A stretch of DNA of 25,738 nt from Bacillota bacterium (lineage in GTDB: Bacteria; Bacillota; Bacilli; Paenibacillales; Paenibacillaceae), in assembly GCA_023418755.1 (NCBI GenBank), contig JAEZZE010000448.1, positions 1 to 25,738 of the forward strand. Direction: 5' to 3'. Each line of letters opens with the position of its first letter. The stretch's first letter is position 1. Of the stretch, positions 1 through 8,125 are shown piece by piece. The notes beneath the pieces were generated by a model that ran no database searches, was not told the origin of the DNA, and saw nothing but the letters and a program-made list of their open reading frames with translations. The position numbers and the translations under genes were made by a program.

Positions 1-942
1 GACCGGCTGAATGCGGAGATGCGCCATCGGATCGTCGGTGGAATAGTCGCAGCCTCCCTCGTTCAACTCGCACATATCGGAGAGGCGGGGAGATGCTTTG
101 ATATCGTCATACCAGACATAGGAGTCGTTCGCCGGCACATAATCCTCGGTCGCTCCGCCGAAGAACGAGGAGAAGTATGCCTTGTCCACCTTGTCGGCAT
201 TGGTCACGAAGCGCAGGCCGGTCACTTTGGTCGCCGGATGGCCGTTGTACCAGATTTCCACCTCTCCGTCGGGATTGGCCTGTCCGTCCTTGACGGTGTT
301 CACCTTGAGCCGCTGCACAATGTTAAACCATTCGCCTCTCGGAAAGTAGACGGGCGAACCGTTGCGATAATTCAGATCGGCTTCGTCGCCATACTGGCCC
401 GCGTTGCCCATGGAGTAGATGTACACGGCCGCCTGTCCGTTCTTGCGCCAGACCAGACGCGAGCTGAAGCCGTTCTCTCCCGTGCATTCTTCGCCGCCGG
501 AGCAAGCGCCGCCGCCGGCCAAGCCGACGCCGAGCTTGCCGCCGAATTGCTTGGTGCCCCAACTGAAGTCCTCGCTGAAGCGCACCCAGTACGACAAGTA
601 GTACTCGTCGGCACGCTCCAGCTCGAACGGCGCCTGATACCCCGATTCCTCCGGGCCGATCTTGCCCTTCGGATACAGCACCCTCAGCGACTTGAAGCCG
701 CTGTGGCTAACCTCCGCGTCGATCCGGCTCCGGTCGTCGCCCAGCAGCCAATCCGCGGTCCAGTCCATCTTCCTCCAATCGTTCAGGCTGTACGGCTGCC
801 CGTCCGTCCCCAGCTCGAACGAATTGTACAGCGGACCGGGTGCACCTGCCTTTGCGGCTGCCGTTGGCGCAGCTGCGGCGGACATTGCGCCGACTATCAA
901 CAGAATTCCTGCGAGGATGACAACTAACAGCTTGCTCTTCAT
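1..942 (-). CDS. Secreted polysaccharide lyase family 14-like protein (3' end beyond window)
   Basis: The reading frame is open from an ATG at 940-942 to the left edge, giving 314 residues with no stop, so the gene is cut by the window. A GGGAGGAAAG ribosome binding site precedes the ATG. The N-terminus is a Sec signal peptide: KSK, a hydrophobic stretch, then an Ala-rich cleavage region near residues 21-26. The mature part has the pattern of the PL14 jelly-roll fold: a YYLSYWVRFSEDFSWG segment, a GGKLG turn, GFSSRLVWRKNG, an RGEWFNIVQRLKVNT strand, an EIWYNG strand, and YVWYDDIKAS near the end of the domain. PL14 members cleave alginate or glucuronan by beta-elimination, so this is probably an extracellular uronate-polymer lyase. 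The substrate is not determinable here. It diverges from the GH20 gene at 1336. Confidence 0.78.
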   Translation of the reverse strand, partial: MKSKLLVVILAGILLIVGAMSAAAAPTAAAKAGAPGPLYNSFELGTDGQPYSLNDWRKMDWTADWLLGDDRSRIDAEVSHSGFKSLRVLYPKGKIGPEESGYQAPFELERADEYYLSYWVRFSEDFSWGTKQFGGKLGVGLAGGGACSGGEECTGENGFSSRLVWRKNGQAAVYIYSMGNAGQYGDEADLNYRNGSPVYFPRGEWFNIVQRLKVNTVKDGQANPDGEVEIWYNGHPATKVTGLRFVTNADKVDKAYFSSFFGGATEDYVPANDSYVWYDDIKASPRLSDMCELNEGGCDYSTDDPMAHLRIQPV

Positions 943-1052
943 TGGCTTTCCTCCCTGATCAGGCTTATTTCATTCTCTTGCCGCATTCGCCCCTGCCTTC
1001 GATACGGCAGATCGCCTTGCTTCTATGTCGCCCCCCTCCGGATTTAAGCGCT

Positions 1053-1081
1053 ATCATAACAAAAGACCGCGCGCCTGACGA
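1053..1081 (-). promoter_or_regulatory. Candidate sigma-A promoter of the PL14-like gene
   Basis: On the minus strand there is TCGTCA (1076-1081), a 17-base spacer, and TATGAT (1053-1058). The -10 matches the consensus at 5 of 6 positions and the -35 at 4 of 6. It lies about 110 bases upstream of the start codon. The -35 box sits inside the palindrome at 1072-1088. Confidence 0.45.
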
Positions 1082-1088
1082 TCAGGCG
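1072..1088. promoter_or_regulatory. Palindrome in the divergent intergenic region, possible operator
   Basis: CGCCTGA and TCAGGCG form a perfect 7-base inverted repeat around CGA. AAAGA/TCTTT arms at 1062-1066 and 1090-1094 can extend it. A related palindrome, CCTGATCAGG, lies at 954-963 by the ribosome binding site of the PL14-like gene. No gene is transcribed into this spot from either side, so an operator fits better than a terminator. The rest of the 943-1335 gap holds only the two candidate promoters and the GH20 leader. Confidence 0.35.
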
Positions 1089-1173
1089 ATCTTTCGTTTC
1101 TTCTCCGGAATTAAAAAAACGGCCCGAGGAGCGAACGATCGTAAGAAAGAACAAGTTTCTAAAGGCTGGATGA

Positions 1174-1203
1174 TTGAGAGCGAAGCGGAATTCCCCTTAT
1201 ACT
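1174..1203 (+). promoter_or_regulatory. Candidate sigma-A promoter of the GH20 gene
   Basis: TTGAGA (1174-1179), an 18-base spacer, then TATACT (1198-1203). This would start transcription near 1210 and leave a leader of about 125 bases before the GH20 start at 1336. It is the best-matching promoter in this gap, but it has not been scored against background. Confidence 0.5.
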
Positions 1204-1335
1204 CTTCTCTATGACTACCGGGAGAAAGGACGTTCGGAGGAGAGGACCCGCGATCGATAAACCTTGCGGGAGTGCCCCGAAGCCGGTCGCCTCTCTTCTG
1301 CGCCTTATCAACAGATTAATCTGGAGGTTGGAAAT

Positions 1336-3153
1336 ATGATGGCCACGCTGCCCCTTGTCAAGCGCCACTTGCCGTTCGCCGGGGAGTCTTACGCTCCGGA
1401 CGAGAACGCCCCTTTGATTTTGTCGACCGCCGGGGAGCCGGACCTCCGACTTGTCGACGCCGTCCGCACCCTCTTCCCCGTAAGGAATCTGCGGGAAGAG
1501 GCGGCGACCGGCCGGATCGACGGAAAGCCTTGCTATTCGCTCCAATGGGGGAATCTCCGCGATGAGGCCGATGGGAGTCTGCAGCTTCCTCCGCAAGGCT
1601 ATCGGTTGACCTTAAGAAGAACATCGGTTTCCCTTATCGCGAACGACGCTCCGGGCTTCTTCTACGGCCTGCAGACGCTTCGGCAACTGCTCGAGCAAGG
1701 CCTGCCGCGCGAAGCCGTCAAGATCGAGGATTGGCCGGACGTGCCGTTCCGCTGCATGAACTACGACCTGCGGCAAACGTTCCCCAAGCCGGAACTTCTC
1801 GTCGATTACATCGAAGTAATGGCCTCCTTCAAGGCGAACGCGCTGTTAATCGAATACGAGGACAAGTTCCCGTTCAGGAAGCATCGCGCCTTCCGCCATC
1901 CGAAGCACGCCCTGACGGACGGGCAGCTGAACCGGCTGCTCGAAGCCGCAGAGCGTCACTTCGTCGAGGTCATTCCGCTCCAACAGACGTTCGGACACCT
2001 GGAATACCTCCTCGGACGAGAGAAGTACATGCACCTGAGAGAGACGGAGGGCTCTACCGGCGAACTGTGCCCTAGCCGCCCGCAATCCTTCGCCCTGATC
2101 TCGGGGCTGCTTGAGGAAATCGCGGAACGCCATCCCCTCTCCCGTTACCTCCATCTGGGCTGCGACGAGGTGTACAGCCTCTGCGAATGCCCGGTCTGCC
2201 GGGAACGATACGGAGCTTCCCGAAACTCGGCTTTCCTGGACTTCGTGAACCGGCTCATCGCCTATACGTGCAAGCTCGGCAAGAAGCCGGTCATCTGGCA
2301 GGATATGCTCGCCGAATGCTCCGACGAAGAGCTAAGCATGCTCGATCGACGCGTCGTCGTCATGGTCTGGCACTACAACGGGAAAAATGTCGGCCGGCTC
2401 GTTTCCCCGCTCATCTCGCGCCTGCAATCATTCGGCATCGAAGTGATGGGCGCTCCATCCGTGCGCTGCTTCGATCGCCGGGACGACCAGAATTACCCTG
2501 TCGTCCGCGAACGGATCTCCAATATCGAGCAATGGACGGATATCGCCGGCGAACGCGGATTGTCCGGGCTCGTCGGCACCAACTGGTCCGCCGTCTTCAG
2601 CCTTGGCGTTCCTTACGGCGTGTTCGAGACATCGTGGTATACGATGGCCTATTTCGCGGACGCCAGCTGGCAACGGAACCGTCAATGCGGGGAACCGTTC
2701 ATCGATCGCTTCCTGCGGATATTCCACGGCCTTGATCCGGGCACGACGGATCGGCTTGTCGGCAATCGGGACGATGACGACTATTACGCTTCCATGCCCA
2801 GGCTGCTGGACGCGATCGCCGCCAATGCCGGGACGGCGGCCCTGATCGCCGCGCTGATTGAATTCGAGACGGCGGCCGACCGTTCGCGGACGATTCACAA
2901 GTACGCCTACCGCCACCGCCTCTACCCGGACAGCGAGCCGGAGCGGCGGTCGCTCGGGAACAATTACCAGATTACCCGGGATGGCCTGCGCCGCTCCAGG
3001 GAGCGGATCTCCGCAGCGCTGCGGGCGTTCCTGCCCGACGATATGGCCGATCATTACATCCTGTCCCGATTTTATCTTCACGACTACCTGGAGGAGCATC
3101 TGTATCAAGAGATCGGTCTGCGGGAGCCGGACAAGGACGATCCGCTCCGATAG
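1336..3153 (+). CDS. GH20 beta-N-acetylhexosaminidase, GcnA/HexD-like
   Basis: The frame is open from 1264, but the ATG at 1336 has a TGGAGG ribosome binding site (1322-1327), giving 605 residues. There is no signal peptide, so the enzyme is probably cytoplasmic and acts on imported amino-sugar oligosaccharides. Roughly residues 25-130 resemble the zincin-like GH20b domain (GFFYGLQTLRQLL). The TIM barrel follows, with RCMNYDLRQTFPKP at its first strand. HLGCDE at residues 273-278 contains the Asp277-Glu278 catalytic pair of GH20. The CECPVCRERYG segment just after it is typical of the GcnA/HexD branch. Family known chemistry: substrate-assisted removal of terminal GlcNAc or GalNAc. The gene stands alone, divergent from the PL14-like lyase, and ends in tandem hairpins. 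Which amino sugar it removes is not evident. Confidence 0.88.
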   Translation: MMATLPLVKRHLPFAGESYAPDENAPLILSTAGEPDLRLVDAVRTLFPVRNLREEAATGRIDGKPCYSLQWGNLRDEADGSLQLPPQGYRLTLRRTSVSLIANDAPGFFYGLQTLRQLLEQGLPREAVKIEDWPDVPFRCMNYDLRQTFPKPELLVDYIEVMASFKANALLIEYEDKFPFRKHRAFRHPKHALTDGQLNRLLEAAERHFVEVIPLQQTFGHLEYLLGREKYMHLRETEGSTGELCPSRPQSFALISGLLEEIAERHPLSRYLHLGCDEVYSLCECPVCRERYGASRNSAFLDFVNRLIAYTCKLGKKPVIWQDMLAECSDEELSMLDRRVVVMVWHYNGKNVGRLVSPLISRLQSFGIEVMGAPSVRCFDRRDDQNYPVVRERISNIEQWTDIAGERGLSGLVGTNWSAVFSLGVPYGVFETSWYTMAYFADASWQRNRQCGEPFIDRFLRIFHGLDPGTTDRLVGNRDDDDYYASMPRLLDAIAANAGTAALIAALIEFETAADRSRTIHKYAYRHRLYPDSEPERRSLGNNYQITRDGLRRSRERISAALRAFLPDDMADHYILSRFYLHDYLEEHLYQEIGLREPDKDDPLR

Positions 3154-3171
3154 AGCGAATGCAAATTCGCT
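3154..3171 (+). terminator. Stem-loop directly after the GH20 stop codon
   Basis: AGCGAAT, loop GCAA, ATTCGCT: a perfect 7-base stem with a GNRA-type loop, starting at the base after the TAG stop and followed by TTCTC. The tail is weakly T-rich, so this may be a weak terminator or a 3'-end protecting hairpin ahead of the stronger one at 3191. Confidence 0.4.
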
Positions 3172-3190
3172 TTCTCGCCGCATCGTAAAC

Positions 3191-3228
3191 AAGCGCAAGC
3201 CGAAGTCGCCTTCGAGCTTGCGCTTTTT
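3191..3228 (+). terminator. Strong rho-independent terminator of the GH20 gene
   Basis: AAGCGCAAGC pairs with GCTTGCGCTT. Inside it CGAAG and CTTCG pair around a TCGC loop, for 15 base pairs with one bulged A at 3215. A run of five T follows (3224-3228). On the other strand the tail is only TTGTTTA, so it may work weakly for the GNAT gene that converges on it. Confidence 0.85.
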
Positions 3229-3290
3229 CGTTCCCCCGCCCGGTTCCGGCCTTCTCCGCCTCCCGCGAGACGGGCAGAGCCGCTGAGCGG

Positions 3291-4256
3291 TTAGAGTGTC
3301 TTCTCGTATTTCGCGTACTTCTTCCACGTCCGGTATCCGAACTTGCCGTAGAAATCGACGAACGGAGTCGTGTCGATGACCATTCGCCCGATTCCGCGTT
3401 CCCGCAGAAAATGAATCGCTCCTTGGACGATAGCCAATCCGTATCCTGAACCCCGGCAGCTCTCGTCGATTCCGAGGGGGCCGATTCCGCCCAGCGCCTC
3501 CTGGAACAACGGCGCCCAATAGACGTTCTGTCCGAGCAACGGGGACTCGGCCGTATTGATCCGGCAGAAGCCGAGGAGAACCCCCGCTTTTTCGAGTACG
3601 ACGTATTCCCGTCCCGTTCCTCCGTTCTCCCAGTAGTCCCGGTGCTGAAGGTCCCACGTCCCGGGAAAGCAGCGGGACATAAAAGCGGTCAACGCCTCGC
3701 GGTCCTGCGGAACCGCGATTCTAAACTTTGCGTCTCCCGCATCGGGCAGCTCGACCCGCTCATCGGGAGCGTACGCCTTCATTAAATCGTACGCCTCCTC
3801 CCGGAAAGCGTAGCCCCGGCGTTCGAACCAGCCTTGCGCCGTCGCCAGCTCTTCCGGTATACCCGGGAACAGGCGGCGGTGCAGATCGTTGCCCAGCGCG
3901 AGCCGACGGACGCCCGCTCGCGCCAGCGCCTCCTCCGCCCGGCGCAGCAGCTCCCCTCCGACTCCCCGGCCTCTCCGTTCTCGAGCCACCGTCAACGCGT
4001 GAATCCATCCGAGCTCCGTTCCCAAACCGAAGCGAACGTCAGATTCGAACGTTTTCTTGCTGACGACGTAACCGACACACTTCCCCGACGCCGTCTCCCG
4101 CGCAACCCAGGAGCCTTCCCCGAACAAGCGGATATCCTCCAGGGTGTTCTGTCTCAGCAGTCTCGGGGTCATCGGGTACGCGCCCCCGAGTTCTTCATTC
4201 CATAACGCGAGCATATCGCCGAGATGCTTCTCATCCAGCCGTTCGAACCGGATCAT
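3291..4256 (-). CDS. Tandem-domain GNAT N-acetyltransferase
   Basis: An upstream in-frame start exists at 4355, but the ATG at 4254-4256 overlaps the stop of the preceding amidohydrolase gene as ATGA, the coupling seen throughout this operon. It gives 321 residues. Two GNAT folds are visible. The first has WIHALTVARERRGRGVGGEL near residues 85-105, with the RxxGxG/A acetyl-CoA loop. The second has PLGIDESCRGSGYGLAIVQ near residues 260-278, a similar but degenerate loop. It ends with the FYGKFGYR segment typical of GNAT C-termini. GNAT enzymes transfer acetyl from acetyl-CoA to an amine; the acceptor is unknown. Being last in an operon with an amidohydrolase suggests N-acylation and deacylation of the same small molecule, which is inference. 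Confidence 0.82.
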   Translation of the reverse strand: MIRFERLDEKHLGDMLALWNEELGGAYPMTPRLLRQNTLEDIRLFGEGSWVARETASGKCVGYVVSKKTFESDVRFGLGTELGWIHALTVARERRGRGVGGELLRRAEEALARAGVRRLALGNDLHRRLFPGIPEELATAQGWFERRGYAFREEAYDLMKAYAPDERVELPDAGDAKFRIAVPQDREALTAFMSRCFPGTWDLQHRDYWENGGTGREYVVLEKAGVLLGFCRINTAESPLLGQNVYWAPLFQEALGGIGPLGIDESCRGSGYGLAIVQGAIHFLRERGIGRMVIDTTPFVDFYGKFGYRTWKKYAKYEKTL

Positions 4257-5470
4257 GGTCTTCTCCCGCCTTCCTCGTCTATCGCGCCCCGGCTCGCCGC
4301 CGTTAGCCGGCCCATCGCGATGCCGGCCAGCAGGGCGATGCCGACGGGCACGCACTCCTCGTTCAGGTTAAACTTCGGGTGATGCAAGCCGTACGCCTGC
4401 TCCGCGCGGTCCCTCGGGCCCGAGCCCAGCCAGAAGAAGCAGCCTTGAAGCTTCTCCAGATACAGAGAGAAATCTTCTCCCGCCAGCGTCGGCTCCGCCG
4501 CTTCTCGCCGATCCGCGCCGAGAACCCCGTCGATCGCCTCCTCGACGAATTTCGTGTTGGCGACGGCATTCATCAACACGGGAACCTGACGGATATAGCT
4601 TATCCGGGCGACGCACCGATGGGCGGCGGCGATCCCGCGCACGATTCTTTCCACGGCGGCCGGCACGAGCCGCCACGCTTGAGGTTCGAACGTCCGGACC
4701 GTACCTGTCATCCGGCATGTCTGCGGAATGACGTTGTTCGCCTCGCCCGCCCGAATGGTGCCGATTGTGACGACCAGCGGAGAGAAAGGCGATACCTCGC
4801 GACTGACCAGGCTCTGCAGCGACTGGGTCAACGCGGCGGCGCAGACAATCGGATCAATGCCTTGGTCCGGAATAGCCCCGTGAGCGCCCTTGCCCTCCAG
4901 CTCTATCTCGATCCGGTCGACGGACCCCATCATCGCCCCGCTTCTTGTCGCGGCCCGTCCGGCGGGCAAGCCAGGGAGATTATGCAAGCCGTAAATCTCC
5001 GCGACGCTCTCCAGGGCTCCCGCCTCGAGCATCGCCCGGGCTCCGGCGTTAGTCTCCTCCGCCGGCTGGAACAGCAGCCTGACCGTACCGGCATTCGCCT
5101 TCGTCTTGAGCAGTTCCGCAGCGCCGAGCAGGATGGCCGTGTGGGCGTCATGTCCGCAGGCATGCATCCATCCCGGCTTCTCCGAAGCGAACGGAAGACC
5201 GGTCTCCTCCTGAATCGGGAGCGCATCCATATCGGCGCGAAGCGCGATCGTCGGGCCCGGACGGTCGCCGCGAATTTCGGCGACGACGCCGTATCCGCCG
5301 ACGCCCGACCGGTACGAAATATTCATTCGCTCGAGCTCGCGTGTAATGGCGCGTGCGGTTTCGCTCTCCTCCAGGCTCGGTTCCGGCTTGCGGTGAAGCT
5401 CCCGACGGAACGCGATCCACTTGTCCGCCGCCGCCTGCGCTTCCTTGAGCAAGCCGTCGTATTCGCTCAT
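4253..5470 (-). CDS. M20D-family metal-dependent amidohydrolase
   Basis: 405 residues, close to the usual 380-400 for M20D amidohydrolases (hippurate hydrolase, N-acetyl-diaminopimelate deacetylase, IAA-amino acid hydrolase). LRADMDALPIQE (residues 78-88) and HACGHDAH (103-110) supply the Asp, Cys and His metal-site pattern. FQPAEE ends at Glu138-Glu139, the catalytic base and metal ligand region. YGLHNLPGLPAG and the late LHHPKFNLNEE carry further His residues. The all-alpha/beta lid domain lies in between. The reaction is hydrolysis of an N-acyl amino acid to acid plus free amino acid, in the cytoplasm. The ATG overlaps the sdaAA stop (ATGA), and its own stop overlaps the GNAT start. It may release the amino acid that the dehydratase downstream in the pathway then deaminates. 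The natural acyl substrate is not known. Confidence 0.88.
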   Translation of the reverse strand: MSEYDGLLKEAQAAADKWIAFRRELHRKPEPSLEESETARAITRELERMNISYRSGVGGYGVVAEIRGDRPGPTIALRADMDALPIQEETGLPFASEKPGWMHACGHDAHTAILLGAAELLKTKANAGTVRLLFQPAEETNAGARAMLEAGALESVAEIYGLHNLPGLPAGRAATRSGAMMGSVDRIEIELEGKGAHGAIPDQGIDPIVCAAALTQSLQSLVSREVSPFSPLVVTIGTIRAGEANNVIPQTCRMTGTVRTFEPQAWRLVPAAVERIVRGIAAAHRCVARISYIRQVPVLMNAVANTKFVEEAIDGVLGADRREAAEPTLAGEDFSLYLEKLQGCFFWLGSGPRDRAEQAYGLHHPKFNLNEECVPVGIALLAGIAMGRLTAASRGAIDEEGGRRP

Positions 5471-6354
5471 GTCTCATCCTCCCATCCGTAGAGCTCTTTC
5501 ATGATTTTTCGTCCGGTCGGGGTTTGCGCCAATCCGCCCTTCGCCGTCTCGCGATGCTTCTCCGGCATCGCGCTGCCGACCTCCAGCATGACGCCGATCA
5601 CCTCGTCGGACGGAATCGCGCTGCGTACGCCAGCCAGCGCCATATCCGCCGCCGCAAGCGCCGTAACGGCTCCGAAGCCGTTGCGGACAATGCACGGAAT
5701 TTCGACGAGCCCCGCGACCGGATCACAGATCAGGCCGAGCGAGTTTTTCAGCGCGAGCCCGACCGCGTGGATGGCTTGCTCGGGAGTGCCTCCCCGCATC
5801 TCGACGAGCGCGCCCGCCGCCATCCCGATCGCGGAGCCGACCTCGGCCTGGCAGCCGCCCTCCGCGCCGGAGACGAACGAGTTGTTGGCGATCACGTAGC
5901 CGATCGCTCCGGCGGCGAACAGTCCGCTTACCGGGACGTCGTCGTCCCAGCCGAACCGTTCCTGCGAGCTGACGAACACGCCGGGGATAATGCCGCAGGA
6001 ACCTGCGGTCGGCGTGGCGACGATCCGTCCCATCGAGGCGTTGACCTCGGAGACGGCGAGCGCATAAGCCATCGCAGCGGCAGATTCCCCTCCGAGCGAC
6101 GGTTCCCGCGAAGCCGCGTACGCATGCACACGCCCGGCGTCGCCTCCGGTCAAGCCGCTGCGCGATCGCGTATTGTCGAGAAGACCTTTGCGGACGGCCT
6201 CCTTCATGACGCCATAATAATCCGCCATCTGCCGAGCGATTTGCCCGACCTCCCGTCCGCTCTCCCTGGCCTGCTCGGCCATCATAATCCGGGCGATCGA
6301 TGCGCCCTCTTCCTCGCACAATTGCAGCAATTGGGACAAGCTGGAGAATCTCAT
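5467..6354 (-). CDS. sdaAA: L-serine dehydratase, iron-sulfur-dependent, alpha subunit
   Basis: The start is the ATG at 6352-6354, preceded by GGAAGGGAG and overlapping the sdaAB stop as ATGA; 295 residues, the normal length for split Firmicute alpha subunits. Four Cys stand in the expected places for [4Fe-4S] cluster binding or support: TAGSCGIIPG (Cys120), EGGCQAEVG (Cys168), ICDPVAGLV (Cys210) and IPCIVRN (Cys221). The N-terminal SLSQLLQLCEEEG helix is typical of SdaAA. With SdaAB it converts L-serine to pyruvate and ammonia; the cluster acts as a Lewis acid and the enzyme is oxygen sensitive. Relatives in this superfamily act on other beta-hydroxy amino acids or on related acids, so in this operon serine may not be the only or true substrate. 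Confidence 0.94.
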   Translation of the reverse strand: MRFSSLSQLLQLCEEEGASIARIMMAEQARESGREVGQIARQMADYYGVMKEAVRKGLLDNTRSRSGLTGGDAGRVHAYAASREPSLGGESAAAMAYALAVSEVNASMGRIVATPTAGSCGIIPGVFVSSQERFGWDDDVPVSGLFAAGAIGYVIANNSFVSGAEGGCQAEVGSAIGMAAGALVEMRGGTPEQAIHAVGLALKNSLGLICDPVAGLVEIPCIVRNGFGAVTALAAADMALAGVRSAIPSDEVIGVMLEVGSAMPEKHRETAKGGLAQTPTGRKIMKELYGWEDET

Positions 6355-7034
6355 GCGCTCCCTTCCTTCTCCGCGAGATCGATTAGCCTGGCTTTGCGAA
6401 CGCCCGGGAGCGCGCCGATTCGCATCAGTTCCCGGCTTCCCGGGAGCCGGTCGCACTCGATTACCGCAAGCGCGGCCCCGTTGCGGGACTCGCGGTCGAC
6501 CTGCATCCGGCCGATATTGACCCGCGATTCCTTCAGCACGCCAGCGATTTCCGCTATCATGCCCGCGCGGTCCTCATGAAACAAGAGCAGCGTCGGCTGG
6601 TTCAGCGCAAATTTCACGTCGAAGCCGTCGATGCCGACGATTTCAATGTTGCCCCCGCCGATCGAACGCCCCTTCGCCCGTATCTCGTCCGCGCGACCGC
6701 GAAGTCGGAGAACCGCCGTATTCGGGTGGCTCTCCGGCTTGGTCTCCGCACAGAACCGAAACTGAAGTCCCGCTTGCGCGGCATGGGCGAACGCTTCCGG
6801 GATTCTGACGTCGTCCGTCGAGTAATCCAGCAAGCCGGCGATCAGCGCCAAGTCGGTGCCATGCCCCCGATACGTCTGCGCGAACGAACCGTACAGGCGA
6901 AGCTCCGCTTCAAGAGGAGGCTCTCCCAGCGCCTGGCGCGCGACGCGGCCGATCCGGACGGCTCCCGCCGTGTGCGAGCTTGAAGGCCCGATCATGCTGG
7001 GGCCGATAATGGAGAAGACGTCTTTAAACCTCAT
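6351..7034 (-). CDS. sdaAB: L-serine dehydratase, iron-sulfur-dependent, beta subunit
   Basis: The ATG at 7032-7034 gives 227 residues beginning MRFKDVFSIIGPSMIGPSSS, the conserved SdaAB N-terminus with the GPSSSHTAGA substrate-site loop (about residues 16-25). The C-terminal 75 residues form an ACT domain (LLLFHEDRAGMIAEIAGVL ... ALAVIECD), which in this family holds the two subunits together and may bind effector. The gene overlaps the end of the DapA-like gene by 11 bases and its stop overlaps the sdaAA start, so all three proteins are probably made in fixed ratio. The ribosome binding site is weak, consistent with coupling. An open frame runs a further 10 codons upstream, but the family N-terminus fixes the start. 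Confidence 0.94.
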   Translation of the reverse strand: MRFKDVFSIIGPSMIGPSSSHTAGAVRIGRVARQALGEPPLEAELRLYGSFAQTYRGHGTDLALIAGLLDYSTDDVRIPEAFAHAAQAGLQFRFCAETKPESHPNTAVLRLRGRADEIRAKGRSIGGGNIEIVGIDGFDVKFALNQPTLLLFHEDRAGMIAEIAGVLKESRVNIGRMQVDRESRNGAALAVIECDRLPGSRELMRIGALPGVRKARLIDLAEKEGSA

Positions 7035-8124
7035 CGGCCTGCGTATCGGCCAGCCACCCGGCAAGGCCGGCGGCGACGAACTCGTCGTCGTTCAGTCGGG
7101 GGTAGCTCGCATACACTCGGTCGATCTCCTCTTGCTGCCCCGGGGACAACCGTTCGTGCGGATTCAGGCACCAGGTTCCCTTCATCAATCCCTGACGGAC
7201 GAGCACCTCGTGTATTCCCGGGATGCACCCCGCGAAGCCGTTAGCCGGATCGAAGAACGCCGCATTCGTATCCGTCACCTCAATCGCCCGGGTCAGCCAT
7301 TCCTTCGCGATCGTCTCGCCGTCCCGTACCCGCTTGATCTCTTCGAGCAGTTCGACCGCTCTGCGCGTCCATACCGCCCAATGGCCGAGCAAACCTCCGA
7401 CGACCGCTTTCTCCCGCCGGAATCCATCCACCTCGAAGCTGAATTTGGTAAGAAGATCGACCACGATATTGTCGTCGTTGCCCGTATACAGCGCGATCTC
7501 GTCGCGTCGGGAGGAGGAGACGACCGCGCGGGCGACGTCCAGCGTCTGGTACCGGTTAAACGGCGCCATCTTGATCGCGACGACATTCGGAATTTCCGCG
7601 AATCGCAGCCAGAAATCGTAGGTGAACACCCGGCCTCCAACCGAGGGCTGCAGATAGAAGCCGATCACGGGCATGCGCTCGGCCACCCTGCGCGTCCGCT
7701 CAATCAGTTCGTCCTCGCTCCGGTTCCCGAGTCCGCCCATACTGAGCAGCGCCGCGTCGTAGCCGTACTTCAACGCCGTCTCGACCTCGTCAAGCGCCTG
7801 CTCGACCGGTCCGCAGATGCCGGCCACCCGAATGAAAGGCCGCCCGATCTTCGCTTTCTCCGTCTCCTCCGCCGCCAAAGCCAGAACCTTCTCGAACAAA
7901 TTGTGCTCGGGATCGCGGATTTCGAATTGGGTAGAATGCACACCCACCGCAATGCCTCCGGCGCCGGAGGCGATATAGTAGCGGGTAAGCGCGCGCTGGC
8001 TCGCCTCGTCGAGCTTGCGCTCCTCGGTCAGCGCGAGCGGATGGGCCGGAATAACCAGCCCGTCATGCAGCGCGGCGTACAGATCGGGAGAAAGCGTCCG
8101 GGCTGCTTGCCTGTTGTCCGCCAT
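7024..8124 (-). CDS. DapA/NAL-family lyase (not housekeeping dapA)
   Basis: 366 residues, some 70 longer than dihydrodipicolinate synthase, with an extended C-terminus (NPHERLSPGQQEEIDRVYASYP). The core is the DHDPS/N-acetylneuraminate lyase TIM barrel: GLVIPAHPLAL at strand 1, GAGGIAVGVHSTQ replacing the usual GTTGE loop, GFYLQP with the conserved Tyr157, and NVVAIKMAP with Lys185 as the likely Schiff-base residue. The motif differences and length argue against lysine biosynthesis. Members cleave or form pyruvate-type aldols, or dehydrate sugar acids, through a Schiff base with a 2-oxo acid. The ATG lies one base after the epimerase stop, with AAAGGGGAAC as ribosome binding site. Its substrate is unknown. 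Confidence 0.85.
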   Translation of the reverse strand: MADNRQAARTLSPDLYAALHDGLVIPAHPLALTEERKLDEASQRALTRYYIASGAGGIAVGVHSTQFEIRDPEHNLFEKVLALAAEETEKAKIGRPFIRVAGICGPVEQALDEVETALKYGYDAALLSMGGLGNRSEDELIERTRRVAERMPVIGFYLQPSVGGRVFTYDFWLRFAEIPNVVAIKMAPFNRYQTLDVARAVVSSSRRDEIALYTGNDDNIVVDLLTKFSFEVDGFRREKAVVGGLLGHWAVWTRRAVELLEEIKRVRDGETIAKEWLTRAIEVTDTNAAFFDPANGFAGCIPGIHEVLVRQGLMKGTWCLNPHERLSPGQQEEIDRVYASYPRLNDDEFVAAGLAGWLADTQADEV

Positions 8125-8125
8125 G

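Noticed and set aside
1072..1094. Hairpin with a T-rich tail read as a terminator or riboswitch expression platform
   Set aside because: No gene is transcribed into it from the left, and no upstream aptamer-like structure was seen; its overlap with a promoter makes an operator likelier.
2428..3657. 409-residue minus-strand frame opposite the GH20 gene and its terminator
   Set aside because: It crosses a strong terminator and two real genes, is Arg/Pro-rich, and shows no domain.
4379..5491. 370-residue plus-strand frame opposite the M20 amidohydrolase
   Set aside because: It is the antisense shadow of a gene with clear catalytic motifs, has an Arg-rich composition and no ribosome binding site. 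Similar long shadows at 6856-8379, 8015-9178, 12669-13796, 22708-23814 and 24266-25444 were rejected for the same reason.
7024..8124. Housekeeping dapA of lysine synthesis
   Set aside because: The protein is about 70 residues too long, the GTTGE loop is replaced, and no dap genes are adjacent.
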